Positions 1 through 7,459 of a stretch of DNA of 10,279 nucleotides are shown here, in pieces. The translations under genes and the position numbers were made by a program. Below the pieces are notes generated by a model. That model was given only the letters and a program-made list of their open reading frames with translations, did no database searches and was not told the DNA's origin. This stretch comes from Cephalothrix spiralis (taxonomy: Eukaryota; Nemertea; Palaeonemertea; Archinemertea; Cephalotrichidae), in contig JAUCNG010411359.1 of assembly GCA_032353305.1 (NCBI GenBank), positions 1 through 10,279 on the forward strand, read 5' to 3'. The first letter of the stretch is position 1, and every line of letters begins with the position of its first letter.

Positions 1-283
1 GGTGCGAGCGCGTTAACTCATTGCGCTAAATCTCTAATTGCATCGTTGATTTCGAACAATGATAATATTTATTATATATTCAAAATGGCGGACTATTATC
101 TCGAAGTGGGACACTCTTGAACGGGTATAAAAATTCCCGGGAAAAGAAGTGTACTTTAGCGCACTAGTGGCAAAGCTCGTTATGTTTAATTGTCTCTTAT
201 TGAATTATATGCATTGATTTATTGTAAAGCAAAAATATGTTGGTAGTATCGAAGGAAATTTATTAAAAAATCCACTCATATTA
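1..283. other. AT-rich spacer at left edge, no gene seen
   Basis: No open frame or RNA gene is visible. The segment is slightly GC-richer than what follows. It contains a 9-bp inverted pair, TGCGCTAAA at 23-31 and TTTAGCGCA at 155-163, and a self-complementary TTCCCGGGAA at 135-144. The pair could be the edge of a repeat cut by the window, but the arms around it do not pair well. I assign no function. Confidence 0.5.
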
Positions 284-355
284 TCATAAAATCTTATAAA
301 TTGCTAGAAAATCTCATAAAATATTGCTAAAATAAACTCCTAAAATTAAAAAAAA
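284..355. repeat. TCATAAAATCTTATAAATT dispersed repeat, copy 1
   Basis: An AT-rich stretch built from variations of CTCATAAAAT and ATATTGCTAAAA. Its first 19 bases, TCATAAAATCTTATAAATT, recur exactly at 5756-5774, and in both places ATATTGCTAAAA follows within about 60 bases. The shared order of words suggests common descent rather than chance similarity of AT-rich DNA. Because the composition is simple, an alignment score against shuffled sequence is needed to be sure. Confidence 0.5.
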
Positions 356-580
356 TCTCATAAAATCCTAATATTGAGATATCAAAAATATCTGGAATTG
401 TATAGTTTTTAGTATATGACATGCCCAAGTTTGTAAGGATGTATCCGGTGGGGCAGGGTCGGGGGAAAGAAGATCCAACAGAATTGAGAACAATTATTGG
501 GATTCCAAAAACTAAATGGATTTAAACTAATTCAAACATTACAAGCATCAAGATCGTATTTAATAGTTAAAAAGAGCTGT
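356..580. other. AT-rich spacer, nothing recognised
   Basis: No gene, repeat boundary or strong hairpin was seen. A short G-rich patch at about 448-467 is the only compositional break. Confidence 0.5.
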
Positions 581-644
581 TTGTTTAAAATTTAATATTA
601 TCTTTATAATGGGATTTAAGATCTTTTATACATTAGATTTAATT
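581..644. repeat. Diverged direct repeat, left copy
   Basis: This stretch matches 948-1016 in the same orientation. Both begin TTGTTTAAAAT, share the core CTTTATAATGGGATTT, then continue with AGAT, a CATTAGA/CGTTAGA block and TTAATT or TAATT. The copies lie about 370 bases apart and differ by substitutions and small indels, so they are old. They could be remnants of one longer duplicated unit or two copies of an unnamed dispersed repeat. Confidence 0.55.
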
Positions 645-947
645 CGTTCTTTAAATTCTTAAGCATCCCATGTAGTGTGTAAATATATGTAATAACTAAT
701 ACAGAACAATTTATTTTTTTCAGAGCTCCATAAAAATGACGTATCTATTTGACGTCTTCAGTACAGTATGATCCGTTCTTAAGGTGATTATTCTGGTTGG
801 CTCTTTTATAAAGTTTTTGGATGATAAATACTGTTCCCCTTTGGGGACCGATTAAATATTTATAAAATTACTAGCAATGTTCTATTCCTAGATCTGACAA
901 AATTTATACTCTTAAATTTCTGTATCGTAGTGTTTAAAAGTAGATAT
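645..947. other. AT-rich interval between the direct repeats
   Basis: No coding potential is visible. GACGT occurs twice, at about 738 and 751, and there is a short GC patch, CCCCTTTGGGGA, at about 836-847 that can form a 4-bp hairpin. No function is assigned. Confidence 0.4.
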
Positions 948-1016
948 TTGTTTAAAATGAAATGCCCATCGCTTTATAATGGGATTTTAGATTCTAAATA
1001 CGTTAGATAGTTAATT
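948..1016. repeat. Diverged direct repeat, right copy
   Basis: Same-strand counterpart of 581-644, with the core CTTTATAATGGGATTT conserved exactly. It ends about 70 bases before the family A palindrome at 1089. Confidence 0.55.
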
Positions 1017-1088
1017 ATTAATAATAGCAGTTTATATCTTAAAAGGTAAAATTATATAATATATAAAATATCTTTGGAATAAAATCTT

Positions 1089-1578
1089 TAAAGGAGGAAA
1101 ATTAATACCATTTCCTGATTCAAAGTCAAATATTTTCATTAATATCAATCCCAGCAACATGAAACTTATACCTTATCAAAATCGCCTTAACAATAATTTA
1201 GTTGTTTTTGATGAAATGTCAAAATGTTGACTTAATAAAATATTTGAAAATTAGAGTGTAGAATTAGTATGGTTAGATTCTATACACTATAAGTATTTTG
1301 CTGAAATATTATTAGGATCTATAATAATTATGTTACTATTACTTCATGAGTCATATAAAGTTGAAACTAATCAAGCAACTTATTTATTTTAGTAAAATAC
1401 TTTTAGTGTATAGAATCTAACCATACTAATTCTTCACTCTTAATTTTCAAAATCAACTAAATGATTATGAGGGCGATTTTGATAAGAAATATTTTGGTAT
1501 AAATTTCATGTTCCTGTGATTGATATTATGAAAATATTTAACTTTGAATCAGGAAATGGTATTAATTTTCCTTCTTTA
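1089..1578. mobile_element. Family A foldback MITE, copy 1
   Basis: A 490-bp near-complete palindrome. The ends are TAAAGGAGGAAAATTAATAC and, read from the other side, TAAAGAAGGAAAATTAATAC. Pairing continues inward through CCTGATTCAAAGT and TTATCAAAATCGCC (1173-1186 with 1472-1485) to a perfect 29-bp stem, 1261-1289 with 1404-1432. Only about 115 bases in the centre are unpaired. Each end is a TA, consistent with a TA target duplication as made by Tc1/mariner-type transposases; this is an inference from the boundary alone. No open frame of transposase size is present, so the element is non-autonomous. A second copy lies at 3934-4491, with homology extending through the loop (GTTACTATTACTTCAT). 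Confidence 0.85.
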
Positions 1579-2149
1579 TATAGGTATCTTAATTTTAAAT
1601 GAAATTTTAAAATATCTTTAAAAATATTGTGAACAAGACAAAATTTAAGCTCATGCTGGCATTCATAATAATTGCATACATGTATCTTATTAGCCTCCTT
1701 TTACTGAAAACAGACATCTATAATTTCAAGAATCAAATTCAAGAATTTCAATTTTTTGAATAAAAAATGTTTTTGATTTCATTACAAACATAATCATATC
1801 AAACCGTCCATATTTTTTATGAAATCAATTCTGTAGATAATTTTGTTATGACATATTGTAAATAATGTATTTTGATATTTTCTATAAAAATGCAAAAAAT
1901 AATAACATTTTGTTGTGTCATTGAAATAGGTTTCTATGTTTACAGATCCCAAGGTATGTTTTTTCTTTCTTTTGTTTCAAAGTTACCGAAGTTACATAAA
2001 GTTCAGCATGGTGTCAACTACTCCTATATTTCCTATAAAATACAGGATTCATATACCTGTCAAATACTTGATGGAATTCTTCTATAGTTCCTATATATTT
2101 CAGGGTTTATTTTACTACATTGTATTTTCTTAATGACGTAGACAGGTTG
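1579..2149. other. AT-rich interval, nothing recognised
   Basis: No gene is supported. The short open frames on the plus strand at 1872-2133 show only AT-driven codon use and overlap each other in two frames. A minor inverted pair, TTGATTTCAT at 1773-1782 and ATGAAATCAA at 1819-1828, could form a weak hairpin. Confidence 0.5.
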
Positions 2150-2345
2150 GCCGCTCATCCTGAAAATCTGCCCAGGCCTCGTCTCATTATATATAGAATA
2201 TCCTAAATTATGACCATTCCTCCTATAATCTTCTAAAATATGACCATTTCTCATAAAATCCTATCATTTTTTATAAAATTTGATGAAAATGGTGTAAAAA
2301 AAAGTATCAAAAATAATTTAAAATAAAGAGGTTATCATTTTAGTC
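2150..2345. repeat. Dispersed repeat module M, copy 1
   Basis: The order of motifs is GGCCTCGTCTCAT, then ATATCCTAAATTATGACCAT, then ATTTCTCATAAAAT, then AAATTTGATGAAAATGG, then AAAAAAAAGTAT, then AGAGGTTATCATTTT. The same order occurs at 5360-5548, except that copy also has a CCTCGCTTCGCTCGC insert before AGAGG. Parts of the order (AGGCCT-CGT, CTCAT, CTCATAAAATTTGAT) also appear in the tandem array at 8624-9783. It is best described as an unnamed AT-rich dispersed repeat; its boundaries are approximate. Confidence 0.6.
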
Positions 2346-2380
2346 TTGTTAAAGTTTCCAAAATGCATTATTAGAGAATT

Positions 2381-2536
2381 GTCTTCGATAATATTATTGA
2401 CTGTTTTACTACGGTAATTCGATTTTAAAACTGCACAAGTTAAGGAACGAAGGCTTTAGCCCGAGTTCCGGAAAGAGTGCAGTTTCAAAGTCGAATTACC
2501 GTAGTAAAACAGTCAATAATAATTTTATTATCCGAC
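2381..2536. mobile_element. Nested hairpin (small foldback element)
   Basis: The outer arms pair almost completely: ATTATTGACTGTTTTACTAC at 2393-2412 with its complement ending at 2520, then ACGGTAATTCGA, then CTGCAC 2431-2436 with GTGCAG 2477-2482. Beyond the outer stem, GATAAT and ATTATC also pair around a short one-sided insertion. The loop holds a second hairpin: GGAAC 2444-2448 with GTTCC 2465-2469, and inside it GGCT 2452-2455 with AGCC 2458-2461, leaving a two-base TT tip. No coding capacity. A non-autonomous foldback transposon is the simplest reading; no clear target duplication was found, so the boundary is uncertain. Confidence 0.75.
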
Positions 2537-3000
2537 CATAATTTATATTTTACATTTTTAACTTATAAAAATCGACTTTCCTTAAAAGATTCCGAATGTC
2601 AACAGTGACTCAACACGGCGGATATAATGTAAATACGGCGGATACAAAATCAAATTGCCCGCTAAAAGGTAAACAAACATAAAAAAGACTGCAAAGTCGG
2701 GTAATAAGACATGAAATCGCTGCGCTTTCGGGGGGGGGGGGGTTGTACCTTGTCCCCTATTCAGGTAATAGTTTCAATACATTAAACATTGTCATATCTA
2801 TTTGGTACAGAAATATCATTATTTTTTTTTGACAAATTCCTGGAAAATTTGGGAAACGGAGTTTGGAAAAAGTAAAGGATATATCGCAAACGACGCTTGA
2901 TCTTTTAATCTTATGAATTTCTTCAGTTGATCGAGAATCCCTAACTCAAGTCAACGAGAACAGTAAAAGAGTATTAACCTAAGGTTTGAAAATCTACCTT
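2537..3000. other. Spacer with ACGGCGGATA pair and G run
   Basis: No gene is visible. ACGGCGGATA occurs at 2615-2624 and again at 2635-2644, a 20-base offset. A run of 13 G lies at 2730-2742. The rest is AT-rich with no boundary until the family B element begins at 3001. Confidence 0.5.
2730..2742 (+). repeat. Homopolymer run of 13 G
   Basis: Thirteen consecutive G in otherwise AT-rich DNA. Such a run can form guanine quadruplex structures and is prone to length change; the exact count may also be a sequencing artefact. Confidence 0.9.
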
Positions 3001-3721
3001 TAAGGTATGTGTACGCAAATAGAATGAAAATTTTGAATTATTTTTTATTGCACATAATTAATTTGCTTTAGTTAAGAGGATCATTTTCGCGTAAAAATCT
3101 CGTGATTACATGTTGAGGAAGTCCCTAAAAATACGTTTTCTTCCTATCATATGGCAGGTGGGTTGATTATAATCGCACAATGTCAATTTTAAGGCACTCG
3201 GGAATTCATCAGTTTTGTTGCATTCAAATTTAAATAGCTCTCAGACGGATCATCTTGAAACTTCTCAGGTCTCTTCTTTAAAAGATTATCTAAAATGCAA
3301 CCTTTTTGTTTTTCGTTCTCTTTTTTTGAGAAATAAGAAATATTATGTTGAAGAATAAAAACATTTTATCAGAAAAACTATGATGTCAAATTTCTCAAAA
3401 AATATAAAAGATATTCGAAAAACAAAAAGGTTGCATTTTAGATAATCTTATAAGGAAGAGAAGTTTCAAGATGATCCGATGATCCGTCTGAGAGCTATTT
3501 AAATTTGAATGCAACAAAACTGCTGAATTTCCGAGTGCCTTAAAATTAACATTTTGCGATTTTAATCATTCCAGCTGCCATATCATAGGAAGAAAACAAA
3601 CTATTTTTTAGGGACTTCCTCAACATGTAGGCACGAGATTTTTACACGAAAATGATCCTCTTAACTAAAGGAATCATTATATTCAATAATAAAATAATTC
3701 AAAATTCGTGCACATACCTTA
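3001..3721. mobile_element. Family B long foldback element
   Basis: A 721-bp palindrome. The left end reads TAAGGTATGTGTACG and the right end, reverse-complemented, reads TAAGGTATGTGCACG. Arms of about 315 bases pair with scattered mismatches and small indels, including a perfect 34-bp stem (3282-3315 with 3416-3449); the centre continues as a weaker stem with TTTTTTGAGAAAT opposite ATTTCTCAAAAAA. The ends are TA, compatible with a TA target duplication. The right arm has GATGATCC twice in tandem (3470-3485) where the left arm has one GGATCATC (3247-3254), and the left arm has about 7 extra bases near 3267. There is no transposase frame, and the TIR does not match family A or C. Confidence 0.85.
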
Positions 3722-3933
3722 AATAAAATATATTTCCTATAGATTGAAGTTATGGGGTCGGTTGGCACCATGAGTTCAGGTTTAAAATGCAATCCATCCA
3801 GTACTTAACCAATATATTGTCGATTTTGCTCAAAGAGGTCATCTTGAGCATGCACATACATATTTTAATTCCTAATACAATACTTCGAGGGAAAGGGCTG
3901 CATTTATAAAATGGATAAATAGAAACGTGCCTC
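3722..3933. other. Spacer between family B and family A elements
   Basis: A 212-base interval with no recognised feature. It is slightly less AT-rich than its flanks and may be older, unique DNA. Confidence 0.4.
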
Positions 3934-4491
3934 TAAAGGAGGAAAATATATACCATTTCCTGATTCAAAGTCAAATATTTTCATTAATATCAATATCAGC
4001 AACATGTAGCTTATACCAAAAAAAAAAATTCCCTCAAAATTCGCCTTTACAATCATAAAGTTGTTTTTGAAAAATTCAAATTATTGACTTCGTTTAATAT
4101 TTGAAAATTAGAGTGTAAAATTAGTATGGCTTGATTCTATTCAATGAAAGTATTTAGCTAAACTCAATATTTTATTTTATTCAGTTGAATTTTTTATTTA
4201 AATATGTTTCTTTTTATCTAATGATTATTTTAGTATTGTTACTATTACTTCATATGTCATATAGAGAAAAAACTAATGAAGAAACATATTGATTTTAGCA
4301 AAACACTTTCAGTCTAAAGAATCAAGCCATACTAATTTAACACGCTAATTTTCAACATTTTGAATATTTTCATTGTTTTGGAAGGCGAATTTTGAGAGAA
4401 AAATGTTAGTATAAGTTCCATGTTGCTGCTATTGATATTCATGGAAATATTTGACTTTGAATCGGGAAATGGTATATATTTTCCTCCTTTA
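3934..4491. mobile_element. Family A foldback MITE, copy 2
   Basis: A 558-bp palindrome homologous to 1089-1578. The ends are TAAAGGAGGAAAATATATAC on both sides, nearly identical after reverse complementing. Internal stems include CTCAAAATTCGCC (4033-4045 with 4384-4396) and a perfect 19-bp stem, 4120-4138 with 4318-4336. The copy is 68 bases longer than copy 1, mostly from extra AT-rich DNA in the left half of the loop and an A run near 4018. The ends sit at TA. Several differences from copy 1 are present in both arms. It is non-autonomous, with no transposase frame. Confidence 0.85.
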
Positions 4492-5310
4492 ATTTACGAA
4501 ATGAGGTACAAAGATTTTAATTTTGCGCATGCGCAGACCGTTGATTAAGCTGCTCATGCGCATATCTTGAAACCTGCTACCAAACTATTTTCTTTTTTTT
4601 AACTTATACCCTTAAAAAATCACCCAATGTATATTTGAAAAACTGTACAAGGCTGGCACAGTACTGGCCCACCGACAGGGTTTCTCCCGTAAGGATAACT
4701 TTTTCAAATTACAATTTATTCAAACATCAATTTAAGTTTTATTTAATTTAGAATAACTAATCTTGTCATCAATATGCATTGTTTTGAAACAGATAAATTA
4801 TTTTATCTCTTTAGATTGACATGTCGTCAATTTCCAAATAAAGATTTGATATTCGCATCCAATATCAATTTATATCAAAATTATTATGACATTATCTTGC
4901 AATTAATGATTTTCTGTCGTATTTGGATCTAAATTTCCTTTAATACATATGAATTATGTGTTTTTTGGTCACGTTCAATACACAGAACAGATTAATATAC
5001 ATCATAAAATGATAACTTAAATTTGCACTAGTTGAACTCTGTTTTCCTTAGATGAATCGTGATGTTTGGATGTTTAAAGCTATCTTGGAACATTCCAATA
5101 TAATTAGAAGAGACCTTGCTAAACTTTATATGCAATATTTGACTATAGAATTTTTATAAAATATTAAACTATACATTATCAGAAAGCCGATTAAAATATG
5201 TTCATAATGTAGATAGCGAATCATTCACATGACATGAACTCTATAAAATCATCATTAATAGTACATGAGAAATGATAAGTTATACCAACATTTTTTCTAC
5301 CCATATAATA
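4492..5310. other. AT-rich interval, one palindromic site only
   Basis: No open frame, RNA gene or long repeat was recognised over about 820 bases. The only notable structure is the GCGCATGCGC site near 4524. Confidence 0.5.
4524..4564. promoter_or_regulatory. Palindromic TGCGCATGCGCA with nearby half site
   Basis: TGCGCATGCGCA at 4524-4535 is perfectly self-complementary and contains GCGCATGCGC, the known consensus of the animal transcription factor NRF1. A second partial copy, CATGCGCAT, follows at 4555-4563, so the two can also pair as a hairpin. No gene start is visible nearby, so a promoter role is speculative and the site may simply be part of a repeat. Confidence 0.25.
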
Positions 5311-5339
5311 CGTACGAACGCACTGAAAGTGCGTGTACG
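5311..5339. repeat. Short strong hairpin
   Basis: CGTAC 5311-5315 pairs with GTACG 5335-5339, and ACGCACT pairs with AGTGCGT around a GAA loop, with two unpaired bases (GA) on the left. It is GC-richer than the surroundings. No T run follows that would suggest a terminator. Its origin is unknown; it may be a degraded small foldback element. Confidence 0.6.
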
Positions 5340-5359
5340 AAAATGATGAAGTAATGTGT

Positions 5360-5548
5360 ATACGTACCTGGTCTCCTATTTCTCATAGAATTTCAGGATA
5401 TCCTAAAATATGACTATTTCTCCTAAAATATAACCATTTTCGCCTAAAATGTTCTATTTCTCATAAAATTTGATGAAAATAGTTTTAAAAAAAATGAGAA
5501 AAAAGTATTTCTCACCTCGCTTCGCTCGCAGAGGATTTTATCATTTTC
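5360..5548. repeat. Dispersed repeat module M, copy 2
   Basis: Homologous to 2150-2345, with the same order: GGTCTC, ATATCCTAAAATATGAC, ATTTCTCATAAAATTTGATG, an A run, AAAAGTAT, then AGAGGATTTTATCATTTT. Unlike copy 1 it carries CCTCGCTTCGCTCGC at 5515-5529, which resembles the CTCGCTTTGCTCG word in the tandem array at 8624-9783. TAAAATAT-type words are repeated several times within the module. Confidence 0.6.
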
Positions 5549-5755
5549 GGTTTATTTGTGCAAAGGCGCGTGCCAAAAATGAAAAACTTTTTATTGTTAG
5601 AGTCTGTAAAAGAATTATTACCTAGTATCCGCCTCGAAAACCCCCGCCGCGGAAAGTGTTGTCTGTCGATACCTGACTACGGCTATTGTAGGCCACGATC
5701 AGACATTTGTACACCAATGTTAAGAATAATATGCTTAGATTATATTTATTTATTG
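5549..5755. other. CpG-richer patch, not a recognised gene
   Basis: Bases 5625-5710 are distinctly GC- and CpG-richer than their flanks (CCGCCTCG, CCCCCGCCGCGG, CCACGATCAG). A 67-codon frame runs through at 5558-5761 on the plus strand, but its product resembles no family I know and it begins inside the edge of module M. It is more likely part of an unidentified repeat than an exon. Confidence 0.4.
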
Positions 5756-5830
5756 TCATAAAATCTTATAAATTTCCAAAAAAACTCATAAATTCATATA
5801 CAATATTGCTAAAAAATCTGATAAAATTGG
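5756..5830. repeat. TCATAAAATCTTATAAATT dispersed repeat, copy 2
   Basis: Shares 19 identical bases with 284-302 and the following ATATTGCTAAAA word, in the same orientation. It lies directly beside the CpG-richer patch. Confidence 0.5.
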
Positions 5831-6187
5831 ACTATGAGGCCTGAAGTTCGAATTTTCAGAAAACTACCCCTTTTTGTGCGTTCTTATGGATACTGGATAG
5901 CCCCTTGCCTTATCATTTAATTAATTATCTTTCGATACTGGTTAAGTACTGCATGGAGTGTTTTTTGGAGGAAGTTTCTGTTAATTTATTTGAATGATGG
6001 TGGTGGTTATTATGTTTGATCATGTTCTATGATTTTCAATTCGTTTCAATGATCGACTATTATGGTCAACATTTGAATATAACAGCATGATGTGTCTCGT
6101 TCTTTGTCATTTTGATATACATTATCACATGTAGTACAAATATCCTCAAGGATATAATTAGTAGCGTATATATCAGGGGAGTGGGCC
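5831..6187. other. Interval with no recognised feature
   Basis: No gene, repeat boundary or notable hairpin was identified in this stretch. Confidence 0.5.
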
Positions 6188-6233
6188 GTAGACATAAAGG
6201 GGTTCCTGAATACTTAAGACCCAAAAAGTCTAC
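6188..6233. repeat. Small imperfect hairpin
   Basis: GTAGAC at 6188-6193 pairs with GTCTAC at 6228-6233, with a weaker inner GGGT/ACCC pairing. It ends three bases before the CTAT flank of the next element. It is short enough to be chance. Confidence 0.3.
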
Positions 6234-6240
6234 TAACTAT

Positions 6241-6459
6241 TGAGGCCCTGGAATGATGGAAGCATCGAAAAATCGGCGACAAACGCGACGAGGCCCATTT
6301 TGGGGGCTTTTTCGCGACAGGACGAATCTTCAGCGGCCGCAAAAATGCGACGAAATCGACGAGTATCGTATTTGTGTACAAAAAAACCCGGCAGAAGCGA
6401 CGACCAAGTTTCTCAAAGTTGCGACGAGCGCTATGGGTACCTATCGTTTCATGGCCTCA
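6241..6459. mobile_element. CpG-rich TIR element flanked by CTAT
   Basis: A 219-bp segment with ends TGAGGCCCTGGAATGATGGA and, reverse-complemented from the right, TGAGGCCATGAAACGATAGG: 15 of 20 positions agree. CTAT lies directly outside both ends (6237-6240 and 6460-6463), consistent with a 4-base target duplication. The inside is strongly CpG-rich, with GCGACGA at 6285, 6347, 6397 and 6421 and GCGACA at 6277 and 6314. Open frames through it on the plus strand (6240-6503 and 6253-6468) are a by-product of the repetitive CGA words and match no protein I recognise. It is a candidate non-autonomous DNA transposon of unknown family. Confidence 0.55.
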
Positions 6460-6463
6460 CTAT

Positions 6464-7019
6464 TATAAATTGCAGTGTAAGAACGAACCGAAATAGCGAT
6501 TAAATCGACTGTATCGTATAGCATTTTGGTTCTTTCTAACACTGCAAGCAACTTACAATAGGTCGTAAGATAAATTTTGTAGTCCAAAGTAGTTGAAGAC
6601 CCTTTTTGGAGAAGATACAATATGTTCACAGGGTTCCCTAGTCCTCGAATATAGGCCTAGACAACTTATTTATTCACAAAAGTAATAAATTTCAACAAAT
6701 TTATAGAATTCTATTAAAACAATGTTTAAAGTTGCAGTAAATCGTAAATAATAATATTATTTCAATACAATAGATTCCAGATTGATTATCAAATTAGTCA
6801 TTATCAAAGTTCTATACAGGCTAAACAGAAATGTTGAGTGACATGTATTGGATATACTTATATCATCTTTAAAAGTACTAATAAAGATAATGCAAATAAT
6901 TATAATTTCTATATGGGAAGGAACCAGTCTTGCTTGCATGGCCCAGTAAGACTGATATAATGCCCTGATTGATTGCAACTTTAAAGAATGAAAAAAAAAT
7001 TAAGATAAACAAATTAAAA
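6464..7019. other. AT-rich interval, nothing recognised
   Basis: No gene or clear repeat was seen. The minus-strand frames at 6441-6629 and 6757-6978 are short, AT-driven and without recognisable domains. Confidence 0.5.
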
Positions 7020-7059
7020 ACCAAAAATGGAAAAAGTTAAAAATGGAAATATCAAAAAT
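7020..7059. repeat. Short A-rich tandem repeat (AAAAATGGA)
   Basis: AAAAATGGA occurs three times within 40 bases (near 7022, 7039 and 7053). Read on the minus strand this is a TCCATTTTT repeat lying just beyond the SINE-like unit, where a short tandem tail is common in tRNA-derived SINEs, so it may be the 3' tail of that element. Confidence 0.5.
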
Positions 7060-7362
7060 GGACCACTGTTTCACCAGTGCATTTTATACCAAATGACTAA
7101 ACGTTTTAACGCTTATAAGAGGAGCGTCAGATGGACTTCTCGAAACGTTTGCTCGAGAAATGACCCATATGCCCCGATGTATATATTTTTTTACCCGAAG
7201 GGAGGGACAGCGTCCCACTCCTCGTATTTATCCTGACCGAGCAACCCAGTAGCCATGTCCGCCATCCGGTCTGTGTTGCCTCCCATGTTAGGCTTCGAAC
7301 CCGCGGCCACCCGTACATATGATGCCAGTGCGCTACCAGCTGACAGTAGCGTCTCTTATCTG
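7060..7362 (-). mobile_element. tRNA-headed SINE-like element
   Basis: On the minus strand the unit starts with a tRNA-like head carrying both internal RNA polymerase III promoter boxes. The A-box region is TGTCAGCTGGTAGCGC (7330-7345) and the B box is GGTTCGAAGCC (7291-7301), a close match to the GGTTCGANNCC consensus. The head does not fold as a working tRNA: the T stem GCGGG faces CCTAA, giving only two good pairs and a G-T. A non-tRNA body follows, with small inverted pairs (GGGAC/GTCCC at about 7203-7216, TTCTCGA 7137-7143 with TCGAGAA 7153-7159, CACTG/CAGTG near 7065), then a TCCATTTTT-type tail. Boundaries are approximate and no target duplication was found. The head itself is the firm part; the body and tail are inferred. 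Confidence 0.6.
7291..7348 (-). promoter_or_regulatory. RNA polymerase III A and B boxes
   Basis: Internal promoter of the SINE-like unit, read on the minus strand: A box at about 7330-7348 and B box at 7291-7301, about 30 bases apart, as in tRNA genes. Whether it is still transcribed is unknown. Confidence 0.6.
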
Positions 7363-7459
7363 CGTGCAATTTTTAATTCAGGAATTTACCTGCATTTATA
7401 TTTCCGTTTCTCGAAACAAATGGTTTAGGTTATGCGATGAACCTGGATGAACTGTTATA

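Noticed and set aside
1872-2254. Short overlapping frames on both strands
   Set aside because: Three frames overlap one another in AT-rich DNA and module M; none has a domain or plausible composition.
5558-5761. 67-codon plus-strand frame through the CpG-richer patch
   Set aside because: Its start overlaps the edge of module M and its product matches no family I know; a repeat is the likelier explanation, though a decayed exon is not excluded.
6240-6503. 87-codon plus-strand frame with Arg/Ser-rich product
   Set aside because: It coincides with the CpG-rich TIR element; the recurring CGA words explain the lack of stops and the Arg-rich product. An overlapping frame at 6253-6468 is open for the same reason.
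7291-7362. Functional tRNA gene on the minus strand
   Set aside because: A and B boxes are good, but the T stem is mostly unpaired and no consistent acceptor stem closes the fold; it fits a SINE head better.
7127-7369. 80-codon minus-strand frame
   Set aside because: Lies within the tRNA-headed SINE-like unit and has no recognisable domain.
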